Shown: positions 45,601 through 55,999 of the stretch, piece after piece | How the letters are laid out: every line of letters begins with the position of its first letter | How positions within the stretch are numbered: position 1 is the stretch's first letter | Assembly (NCBI RefSeq): GCF_963678975.1 | Contig: NC_089274.1 | Location: 44,794,075 to 44,858,074 of the forward strand | Direction: 5' to 3' | DNA: 64,000 nt | DNA from: Dysidea avara | Lineage: Eukaryota; Porifera; Demospongiae; Dictyoceratida; Dysideidae | Position numbers and translations under genes: made by a program | The notes under the pieces: model-generated | What the model was told of the DNA's origin: nothing | Database searches by the model: none | The model's input: only the letters and a program-made list of their open reading frames with translations

Positions 45601-48600
45601 GTGGCTCAAAGAAAGCTAGGATGTGAAAAGACTAGACTATGATGCATTTATGCACTTTCATGTTATGAACTGATGTTTCATATGTGATCTAATCAGGGTC
45701 AGACCAAGATATTTTCTAAACTAGGTCAAACCTGACAAAATTTGATTTGACTGACCCGGTCCTGATTTCAATGCTGGTGTGCATATATTTGTTTCATATA
45801 ATAATGTGTAAAAATTTTGTACATGTGAAATTATTTACTTACATGTACTGTAGGTGCTCAAATCCTTGCCGATACGGATATAAATGTCAAGAGGAAACAA
45901 GTTGAAGAAGTGTTCAACAAGCTATATGGTATGAATATATGCCACCTACTCAGCTGTAAAAAAATAAAACACCATTCATCAGAAATTTTCCAATTTTATT
46001 TTCATAATAACACATTATAATTAAAGTGCACATACCAATTGTACCTGAGAGAATATTTTTTTGGGTCAGTTACATAACTTATGGTTATGCACAATGTAGG
46101 TTTAAAAATACATTTTTTTCTAGAATCACTATTGAAAGCTTCATATATATATATTTATAGGGGAAGCAAATAGAGATGGCAGTAAAAAGCTACCATACTC
46201 TAAAATATCCAGCTTAGGAATAACTGTCACTGGGTTACCAGATGGTGTTTCATTGAAGCATCCCTCTTCCTATGGCCGGAAGCAACTACAGTCTATTTTA
46301 GACTGTAAGGAAAGACTGATAATAAACTGTAAGGTTTTAAAATTAAACATGTTGTATGAATGACATATATTTTAGTTTGTAGTCCAGTGCATGGTGACAG
46401 ACAGTCAAGTAGAGGTTAGTCGTGCTGTGTTGGGAACTACATATTTATCACGTTTATTGGTTCAGTGAATACTACTGCTGTCAGTGGAGCAGTTGGTAAC
46501 AGAACTGAGGATGATCAGCCAAGAGGTTAATCGTGCTGTGTTGGAAACTACATATTTATCACGTGTATTGGTGCAGTGAATACTACTGTCGGTGGAGCAG
46601 TTGGTAACAGAACTGAAGATGATCGGCCAAGAGGTTAGTCATGCTGTGTTGGGAACTACATATTTATCACATGTATTGATGCAGTGAATACTACTGTCAG
46701 TGGAGCAGTTGGTAACAGAACTGAGAATGATCAGCCAAGAGGTTAGTCATGCTGTGTTGGGAACTACATATTTATCACATGTATTGGTGCAGTGAATACT
46801 ACTGTCAGTGGAGCAGTTGGTAACAGAACTGGGAATGGTTGGCCAAGAGGTTAGTTGTGCTGTTTTGGAAACTGTATATTTATCTCGTGTATTGATGTAG
46901 TGAATACTACTGTCAGTGGAGCAGTTGGTAACAGAACTGAGGATGGTCGGCCAAGAGGTTAGTTGTGCTGTGTTGGGAACTACATATTTATCTCATGTAT
47001 TGGTGCTTATTAATAGGGTTTTGAAGTGGGCGAATATTGGCAAATAGGGGAGCGATAAAGGCGATGATAGTAAATAGAGTGGGAGATTTGGGGTTAGTGA
47101 TAGGGATGTTTTTGTTATTGAAAGAGTATGGGACATTGAATTATGATGTATTAAGTTGTTTGGTAGAGAAGGATGTGGTAGTGTTGGAAGTAGTAGGATC
47201 GTGTTTATTTTGGGGTGCGGTAGGGAAATCAGCGCAACTAGGATTGCATACTTGATTGCCGGACGCAATGGAGGGTCCAACTCCGGTTTCAGCGTTAATT
47301 CATGCAGCAACGATGGTGACCGCTAAATTGATAATACAAGACTCGAAAGAAACAAACAAGCAAAAAAGAACTTCCCACTAGAACATGCATCCCATGAGCC
47401 CCAGTTGTTAGAAAGAAAGTTGAGCCATATACAGAATCCGATATAGTAAATAGCACCACATAATACTCAATTCCTTGCAACCCAGTGAATAACAAACCCA
47501 ATCCGACAGTATATCCTAAAGCCTTTAGTGCTAACATTCGATCTCCCTTTGTAATACTAAAATGCGCCCAAGTCACCATAGCCCCAGAACTTAATAAAAT
47601 TGCCGTATTCAATAAAGGAATGGCCTTAAAATTCAAAGGATCAATCCCCGTAGGTGGTCAAACACCTCCAACTTCGGTGGAGCAGTTGGTAACAGAACTG
47701 GGGATGGTCGGCCAAGAGGTTAGTTGTGCTTTGTTGGGAACTATATATTTATCTCGTGTATTGATGCAGTGAATACTACTGACGGTCGGCCAAGAGGTTA
47801 GTTGTGCTGTGTTGGGAACTACATATTTATCTCATGTATTGGTGCAGTGAATACTACTGTCGGTGGAGCAGTTGGTAACAGAACTGGGGATGATCAGCCA
47901 AGAGGTTAGTTGTGCTGTGTTGGGAACTACATATTTATCACATGTATTGGTGCAGTGAACATGTTTTTATATTCAGCCATCATATTATAGGGTAATCTAC
48001 CAACCATAGCAACCATTGATAAGCAACAGAATTTTTAATGTTACACCAAACAATTGTTACCTAGCTACCCTGGTTATGGCACCAAAGCAAACTGTTGGTA
48101 GGAAACCTTTTTGTTGCTGTGGTATTGAGCTTCAATCTGGTCCCACCATTATTCAGACTTGAACATGTGCGTTCAACAGAACCATTTCACACAAGCACAG
48201 ATATTTGCTGAATCCTAAGATTCTAAAAGCCAACTCTTGACATATTGCATCAAGGGGATACGTATACGGGCCATTAAATTATATTGTTATAATATAAGTC
48301 ATAGATCATTTTGCACATCTATAGTTCTGTTGTAGAGTTTATGTATAATTTATTAGTTTCCATTGATTAACTTATGTGTATAAATGTTTTTGAATGTGTT
48401 GGTTGCAGGAACTGTGCAGTCTGAGAGTGATGAAATTGTTGTGCTGTTGTCACCTACAAGACAACCAGTTGGTCTTGGACAGGTTATACAAAGCCAGGAT
48501 ATACATGGTCACACTATTTCACCAGCCCACATAAAAGTACAAATTGATTACATTATTCCAGGAATTTGTCCGCCAGTTCCTATGCCCTTTGATGATGGTG

Positions 48601-48662
48601 AGCTTTGTTCGGGGCAGTTTGTTGCTTGGCCAAGGAGTCTAACTACTAGTGCAACATTCTAA
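42622..48662 (+). CDS. HMG-box protein with GTF2I-like repeat, mini-exon array and DUF8039-like tail
   Basis: Exons read by phase: 42,622-42,703; 44,212-44,366; 44,450-44,510; 45,004-45,168; 45,854-45,928; 46,161-46,304; 46,376-46,414; mini-exons 46,466-46,525, 46,577-46,633, 46,685-46,741, 46,793-46,849, 46,901-46,957, 47,770-47,796, 47,848-47,904; last 48,409-48,662. The sum is 1347 nt, 448 codons plus stop, with every junction GT..AG and in frame. Residues ~10-60 are an HMG box ([18 protein letters not shown], then [18 protein letters not shown]). About 155-220 match the GTF2I repeat ([38 protein letters not shown]). A 19-residue repeat ([19 protein letters not shown]) follows, then a tail ([30 protein letters not shown]) resembling DUF8039-type transposon modules. 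Likely a nuclear DNA-binding partner of the convergent transposase. The numt now lies in an intron. Confidence 0.75.
43510..43990 (-). repeat. Dispersed repeat in intron 1, copy of 17,450-17,900
   Basis: Complementary to the repeat at 17,450: TGCTTGTAGAGTTTCCCGCC, CTTGCCAAGG and CCGATCCAAATTGCACATTA are shared. Confidence 0.55.
47007..47323 (+). pseudogene. nad5: Numt: mitochondrial ND5 fragment
   Basis: Reads in one frame as the central part of NADH dehydrogenase subunit 5: [36 protein letters not shown], then TGA read as Trp, then [24 protein letters not shown] encode the conserved Arg of NRVGD and ANRG. It uses the mitochondrial code, has no start or stop of its own, and is part of a nuclear repeat array, so it is a dead transfer. 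It joins the COX3 piece tail to tail near 47,321-47,324. Confidence 0.93.
47324..47675 (-). pseudogene. cox3: Numt: mitochondrial COX3 fragment
   Basis: Read on the minus strand from 47,675: EVGGV, TGA (Trp), [72 protein letters not shown]. This is the mid-to-late part of cytochrome c oxidase subunit 3, again requiring TGA as Trp. It is opposite in orientation to the ND5 piece, so the insert is a chimera of two mitochondrial fragments. Confidence 0.93.
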
Positions 48663-50950
48663 GCTAGACAACTTTCATACACCAGTTTCTGTTATGTAAC
48701 TCTGTAGCTATTGGAAGTATAATCCTGTGCACTGTAACAGTACTGATGTTGTTTCTTTATCATTAAAAGTATCTTTAAATTATATTATATTCTTGCATAT
48801 AAAATGAGACTACATACATTTGATTGTTATGCTCGAAATAGTTATAATTGTACCTCATGCAACTTTTCTTGGTACAGAGGAACCTCAGTTGCCTTCATGC
48901 CAACATTTCTTGACCTTATTAAGCAGGTAGCTACCAGTATATTAGACTGGTTACTTCATACACAACTCATTTAGGGATTAATACAATGGCCAGTGTAGAC
49001 AGGTGACCTGATTAGGCTCGTTAAACTGTATTGAGATGGCAAAGCATGCAGTACATATAAATGGCTGAGACATTCCTGGTGAGGTGTTTAGAGTCAACAG
49101 ATTAGGAGAAATATTTTGCACTTCAGTAAATACAGGAAAACACATACTGAGAGTACCACCTCAATTTTCAATGCTGAAACTTTTGGTTTGAAGGTAGAAA
49201 CACTGCTGATTTCTGAGATTTGTGATATTGAAATCTAAAGGTCTGCCAGATCTTTGTGCATATGGCTAGTGTCTTAAGAACAGAAGTGTTACTACAAAGA
49301 ATATAGCCATGCCAGGATTTGTATGCAACAATGGCAAGTAATTCTTGTCAGAAATACTCTTTCAATGAACAAACGGTCTAATAATATTGTGTTTGTGCAT
49401 CACATTATTTTTATGAGTTTGGTATGTTATAAAGATTTGAGATGGAAATGCATGCAACAAAAATCCTATTATGAGTGATCTAAATGTCTATCGTTATCAA
49501 TCATTGTTGCTTTTTAAGTGACAATATGATCCTATTAAACAACATAGCTGCACTTAAAAGTTATTTAAGCCATCGACTATGCAAATTCCATACAAAGTGT
49601 GTATTGTATCTGTTGTGCTCTGTACACCACAGATGTTTACAGCTAATAAACCTCTTACTATGGATATACAGGTTTCTCAAAGGTGATTCTGGCTGTAATA
49701 AGGTTATGGTTACACTGTAAGTCTTAGCCATAACCTTTGTACAAAAAGATGAGCTGTTGTACCTATTACATTTTATGCAGTTGAATGACCTCAGTATCAT
49801 GTTTAAGTTTGGCTTGTGCTTATTGCACTATAGACGAGTACGTACTCTGATCTTTTTGTTCTCTTCGATTTGCACAAATCACTACTTCCTGTACATGTAT
49901 TATCCATAATTTTAAAGAATTTTATCCACAGCCAGTGAATCTCTTACCATTGCATGCACGATGCCTGTATGTAGGTAATACATAATAATTTTATGCTACT
50001 TTTAATGATAAGGCTTTCTAAATAGGTGCCAAACACACCAAAAACATGAGACACACTGCAACTTAACAGTATAGTGGATTTATAAGAATCAATAGAATAT
50101 TGAAAAAACTTAAATGTGCTATGTCAATTATGTAGAAGCCGGTAGTACATAGTATAAGGTGAAAATGCAATAGATTCTTATTGGTCTATTACAAAAGTGT
50201 CTATGTATGTCTAAATATGCTTATAGGCTACTGTGTAAGCTAGAGTACTGTAAAGATATTGACCACTAACACAATAGTTGACTGCTCTATTAGAGTATTT
50301 GTTACAATATTAACCAGTAAAAGTGGGAGGACTATGGTCCCTCAGCCTCCTCCATTTCTCTACTAATGAACATTACCAATCTAAATGGTTTGAACACCTG
50401 AAAATGTGTTTAGGTCTAAGGATTTAGGAGATACAGGTAAACGAGTACATTTAATTTAAAGGCGTGGTCATTTTCACATATTTCACAGTGGATTAAAGCT
50501 TCGGCACATATCTCATGTTGTCCCTTGGGGTCAATTACCCTAGAACAATTGAGAAATATATACTCTCCTAAATTAAGTGCATACAAAACTTTGTCAGATC
50601 CTACACTAATGTGACAAGATCTGTAAAAGGGGTTTATATGTACTTTGCAAAATCTGGTGAAGGAGGTATACACCAGCTGGAAATTTGATCTATAATACCC
50701 CTAGCATAACACCATAGCTTTGTGCATTACGGTGCTCACATATGAGGAGCTGTGATCAGTCAAATCAAGCTGGAAAAGTTACACAACCTATTTTCACAGA
50801 TGCTGTTAAATATTTTGAAATATTGTGACATGTCATTGCGTGGATCTTCGACTTGTCTTATGTACATTAAAAGCAAAGTGTTTTTTGGTTCGGCTGCAAG
50901 ACAGTTCTTTCTTAGACAATCTTAGTAGATTTTCTGCATATTCTTTTAAA
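48663..50950. other. Region between convergent gene ends
   Basis: Between the TAA of the plus gene and the TGA of the minus gene. It contains a worn Tigger-like piece (about 48,880-49,035) and one CTCTATTAGAG motif at 50,284. No credible further gene. Confidence 0.5.
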
Positions 50951-51504
50951 TCATTTCTTCCCATGAATGAGCCAACAGGTCTTGAAGTCATCACTATCTG
51001 TCTCATCATCCCATGAGACTGATAATGCCTCGTCATTAAAATATGATGAAATACCATCATTATACAGAACTTCATCATCGTCACTAAGTTCAGGTGATGT
51101 ACTACCTACAATAACAATACGTAGTTCAGTTTTGACAATGCATGTATACATTCAGTACTATGATTTGAGCCATTATACAAATAAAAGTCAAATGGAAATG
51201 TAACAGTTTGGGCTAAACTGGATAACGAACAACAGCTTACAAAACTTTATCCTTTGTCCATCTATAATCAACGGAGGTTTATTATGCAAGAACTTTCTTC
51301 ATGCTTAAGCAGTATTCATTAATTAAAGTTTACAACATAATAAGATATTGGCAGTTTAGTAGTTTACTACACATATGTACACATACATAGTACAAAATAT
51401 ACTACATATATGCCATATTGGCAGTTTATCTGTACATGTATTATCGATATATATATATATATCATTGGCAAAATACTGATATTAGCAGTTTAGTGGGAAA
51501 TTAC

Positions 51505-52623
51505 CATCTTCATCATTAATCCTTGCCATAGAAGAAACGAGCAGTTCTAAAGCAAAGAAAATGATAAATCTAGCACAACTTTTACAGCCTCTACTTGACC
51601 CATCCTCAGTTGTTCTGTTACCAACTGCTCCACTGACAGTAATATTCACTGCACCAATACATGAGATAAATATGTAGTTCCCAACACAGCACAACTAACC
51701 TCTTGGCCGACCATCCTCAGTTCTGTTACCAACTACTCCACCGACAGTAGTATTCACTGCACCAATACATGAGATAAATATGTAGTTCCCAACACAGCAC
51801 AACTAACCTCTTGGCCGACCATCCCCAGTTCTGTTACCAACTGCTCCACCAACAGTAGTATTCACTGCACCAATACATGAGATAAATATGTAGTTCCCAA
51901 CACAGCACAACTAACCACTTGGCCGACCATCCCCAGTTCTGTTACCAACTGCTCCACCAACAGTAGTATTCACTGCATCAATACACGAGATAAATATGTA
52001 GTTCCCAACACAGCACAACTAACCTCTTGGCTGACCATCCCCAGTTCTGTTACCAACTGCTCCACCAACAGTAGTATTCACTGCATCAATACACGAGATA
52101 AATATGTAGTTCCCAACACAGCACAACTAACCTCTTGGCCGACCATCCCCAGTTCTGTTACCAACTGCTCCACCGACAGTAGTATTCACTGCACCAATAC
52201 ATGAGATAAATATTTAGTTCCCAACACAGCACAACTAACCACTTGGCCGACCATCCCCAGTTCTGTTACCAACTGCTCCACCAACAGTAGTATTCACTGC
52301 ATCAATACACGAGATAAATATGTTGTTCCCAACACAGCATAACTAACCTCTTGGCTGACCATCCCCAGTTCTGTTACCAACTGCTCCACCAACAGTAGTG
52401 TTCACTGCATCAATACACGAGATAAATATGTAGTTCCCAACACAGCACAACTAACCTCTTGGCTGACCATCCCCAGTTCTGTTACCAACTGCTCCACCAA
52501 CAGTAGTGTTCACTGCATCAATACACGAGATAAATATGTAGTTCCCAACACAGCACAACTAACCTCTTGGCTGAACATCCTCAGTTCTGTTACCAACTGC
52601 TCCACTGACACTTGGGTCTTCAT
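51505..52623 (-). repeat. 108-bp mini-exon array in the transposase gene
   Basis: Ten copies (GTTACCAACTGCTCC spaced ~108 bp on plus) of the repeat seen at 46,376. The array is inverted on the plus strand but again in sense with its gene. The first exon 52,623-52,564 (60 nt, phase 1) starts [13 protein letters not shown]. The last, 51,648-51,505, extends the repeat into GSSRGCKSCARFI and donates in phase 1 to 51,105. Confidence 0.88.
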
Positions 52624-54910
52624 CTGTAAGTGAGACAACTTTCCAACACACACATGTACATACACAACACACATGCATACACAGTACTACACAAACCAAA
52701 GCAACTGATCAGTTTCATTTGAATGGAAATGGAAACATGAGCTGGAATTATCTGTAGATAAAAAATGCAAATAATTTTACTCTAAAATATCAATGTAAGA
52801 GACCTGTATAACTGGTCAGGGGAAAATGATTTTCCGTACTGGCCTATGATGTGCCCATGGAAGGTGGTATAACCTCTGTAAAGCACATTATTTTATAAGT
52901 TCTGATGGAGAAACAAGTACCTGGGACTATGTTTCTGAATAAAGATAGCAAATCTGTTAATTTGGTACTGAAAATCAGTAACTTTCTTGATATCAAGCAG
53001 TAGCACCCAGATAATTTCTCTACATCTTTTTCTTGTTCATGTAATTGTAAATGGATTTCTTCTTGGCTTCTCTTTAAAGATGCTATCTGCCTCTTATAAT
53101 ATTCCAAGCAATTTCTCATTTCATCTTTTAGTAAAGCTATCTCTTCCAGTGACCTTTTTGCAGTCCTAAATTTCTGTACGGCTTCACGTTTCACCTCTAT
53201 TGGGATCGATGTAGCAATTGATGCAAGGCTAACTGTATAGCTATTCCAATGGATATTAATTGCAGCTTCCCAAATCATGTGATCCTCCACCGGTAAACCT
53301 TCACTAAAAGATCTCAACATCTTCTTAATTTGGTTATTGCCTGCACTAACTCGCTTACTTAAACGAGAAGCAATCGCAAGTCCATCTACAGCAAAAATAA
53401 ATGATATTGTACATAGCTTCAATGGGACACTATGATATGTGGATAGAATTGAAGGACACAAATCTGTTATATGCATACAAATAAATAATCTTAGCAAAGT
53501 AAGGCGACCTATAGCTAGGAATGAAAGCATTAAACTGTACCAGCATATTTTGCCTTTAAGGTAAGTAAAAACCATCTTTCTCTTGCTGCTTGCTCGAGTT
53601 TTAATAAAAGACACATTCTGTGCTCAGATGCAACCAAAGCTTTAGCTTCCCGATACTAAGTAGATGATGTAGACCATCTTTGACGGACACCATTTGCTTG
53701 TTCTAAACTTTTAAGCTTGTCCTCACACTGTGTAAGGCACTCTAAAAGTTGAGAAGGCAGTACAAACAATGGAGAACTTGGTTCAACCGTACTGATTGAA
53801 GTAATAGAAGACCTTTACAAAAGTAGGACACATATTGTAAGAACTAGAGATGAAAGAGCATACGTACTTAATTTCTTCGTGCATATCAATTAGCTTGACA
53901 TACTTAGCTTGCCATCTCTCAGATAAATTCATAGCTAGAGCACATGCAAGTAATCTGCACATACATGCAGTATCTCACAGATATACCACTTGAATCTTGT
54001 AAAAGTTGAGATCTCTCCTCCTCTTCCCACCTTTCAACATCAGCCATGGAAAACTGAACTGTGATTTAAAAGTCGGCAAACAAAAATTATATTGAATGCT
54101 TAATTGTGAACTTTATACTACACGTATCTAGTACCTGGTGACATAAGCATCAAATCATTTAAATCTTTGTTAGATTCTTCTTTCAAACTTTGTGCACGAT
54201 GGAACTTCTTACAAATCAACTTACCTGGTAATTTTTAGCATTACAGTGCACATCAAACAAAACATACATAACTATCATACCGATATTGTCTATTCCCTTC
54301 TGACCATAATAGAGGATAGCATCACTAAGAACATCAATTCTATGAGATGGTCCCATTTCTTTGGTCATCCGACTAAATGGTCTTAAAAAAGACCACATCC
54401 TTTCCATGCCCTCACCATCACTAAGTCCAAAGCTTTCAATAATACAAGGGCTAAATTGGATCTAGATATCAGATATTTGTACACAGTTGCTCCCTTCAAC
54501 TTGACAGAATTTATATTCATCCAAATGGAAGGGGTGACACCATAAGGTTTTGAGGGTACTTCCCAAAAACTTACTCATGAAAATATAGCTAGTTTACTTC
54601 AAACAAAAGGCAACAGCACCAGACAAAATACACTGAAAATTTGTAAGCAAAGTACAAAATACAACACATATAAAAGTATATAAAATATAATTTAATAATC
54701 ATATGGCACCAAAAATATAAGTCCTAACAGCACGTCTAGTTTGAAAAAGGAAAATGAAACATAGTCAATGGGATCTTATTTCAGATAAATAGTGCATTTC
54801 AATTTCAAGGGAAACGAAATGAAGTAAGGGCGGTCTCTTTAGCAGAACAGAACAAAATGAGAACTGTCTGGAAGATAAAGAGCAAAGGTCATTAAATTTA
54901 ACAGCAATCA

Positions 54911-55999
54911 TATTACAGGTTTTTGCAATTGAATTCGGCGACTTTGCAATTGAATTCGTCCCGTTTGCAATTGAATTCGTCGGTTTTGCAATTGAATTCG
55001 TCGCTTTTGCAATTGAATTAGTCGCTTTTGCAGTTAAATTCGTCCAAAACAAGAATGGCAGCTGGAACAAACATGAAAACATGATGTAGCAGCTGCTACA
55101 AGAACTTGTTCAAGTACAACAGTAGTAAACAACTCTTTATAAGGCAATAATTCTTCCTCTACAGCCTCTCCAACAACATTCCAAACTCTACTGCGCCATT
55201 CGCGATGGGTGTGGTCACTCGCGAGCAAGCTAATTAACTTGTCAGACAGCTATCAACTTCGCGTACTACCAGCTTCAATTACCTTCTAGTGTCTCAAGTG
55301 TAACTCTCCAAGGCATAAATAGTTCATCTCTTAATGAACGGGTTGGTTTCTTGGAGCCGTTTTGTTTATGACGAATTGTAATGCAAACGCGACGAATTCT
55401 ATTGCAAAACCGACTAATTCAACTGCAAAAGCGACGAATTCAATTGCAAAACCGACGAATTCAATTGCAAAACCGACGAATTCAATTGCTAATACCATAC
55501 CTGTTTCACTGCCCGTACAAAAGTCTCAATAGTAGCAGTGAAATTTATCCCGTATTTCACTGACAGCAGTGAAAAAGTTGTAATTGCAATTTCATTGGCT
55601 AGAATTTATGTTAACAATGTAGCGCCAATTAGTGTCGAAGCGTGTTTAGTACATAGTGACAAATTGCGTACATAGCAAAGCTAATGCAGCATATGCAGCG
55701 AGTATGGTATTAACTGGGAATAGCATGGGTAGCAGTGAAATTTGGGATAAATACCACTCTTGTTGTATTGGAAATGGTAAATTTCACTCGGCTTCGCCTC
55801 GTGAAATTTATCCCCATTTCCAATACAACACTCGTGATATTTATCCCAAATTTCACTGCTACCCATGCTATTACTAGTACAAACGGGACGAATTCAATTG
55901 CAATACCGACGAATTCAATTGCAATACCGACGAATTCAATTGCAAACGGGACGAATTCAATTGCAAAGGCGACGAATTCAATTGCAAAAACCTGTAATA
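54911..55999. mobile_element. 1.09-kb TIR element with 18-bp subterminal repeats
   Basis: TIRs TATTACAGGTTTTTGCAATT and its complement. Next to each end are runs of an 18-bp unit, GACGAATTCAATTGCAAA in one orientation: six or so inverted at 54,917-55,045, five at 55,381-55,490 and five at 55,883-55,990. The repeats read as 6-residue peptides but are not a gene. Sits in the transposase intron 56,769-54,451. Confidence 0.8.
55725..55868. repeat. Long hairpin inside the 54,911 element
   Basis: CATGGGTAGCAGTGAAATTT pairs with AAATTTCACTGCTACCCATG; the stem runs ~65 bp with a small loop at about 55,793-55,800. A shorter related GCAGTGAAATTTATCCC piece lies at about 55,534-55,572. Confidence 0.85.

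Larger units (their letters stand above)
46376..47904 (+). repeat. 108-bp tandem repeat: array of mini-exons (plus-strand gene)
   Basis: Each 108-bp unit is a 57-nt coding mini-exon (from TGAATACTACTGTC to CCAAGAG) plus a 51-nt intron (GTTAGTCGTGCTGTG ... TATTGGTGCAG). All mini-exons are phase 1, so any copy number keeps the frame. Variants: 60 nt at 46,466 (one extra codon) and 27 nt at 47,770 (in-frame 30-nt deletion). One unit is split by the mitochondrial insertion at 47,007-47,675, leaving a remnant 47,676-47,718 without its acceptor. Confidence 0.88.

Noticed and set aside
46305-46333. Longer version of the GTF2I exon ending at 46,333
   Set aside because: Reads on in frame, but its phase-0 end puts the following mini-exons in a frame starting with TGA. 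The donor after 46,304 gives phase 1 throughout.
47007-47675. Functional mitochondrial genes or a mitochondrial contig
   Set aside because: Fragments lack starts and stops, face each other, and are embedded in a nuclear repeat array with introns on both sides.
47955-47990. A further mini-exon after 47,904 (TGAACATG...)
   Set aside because: It follows a good acceptor but diverges after a few codons and runs into TAG. Splicing from 47,904 to 48,409 keeps phase and total length divisible by three.
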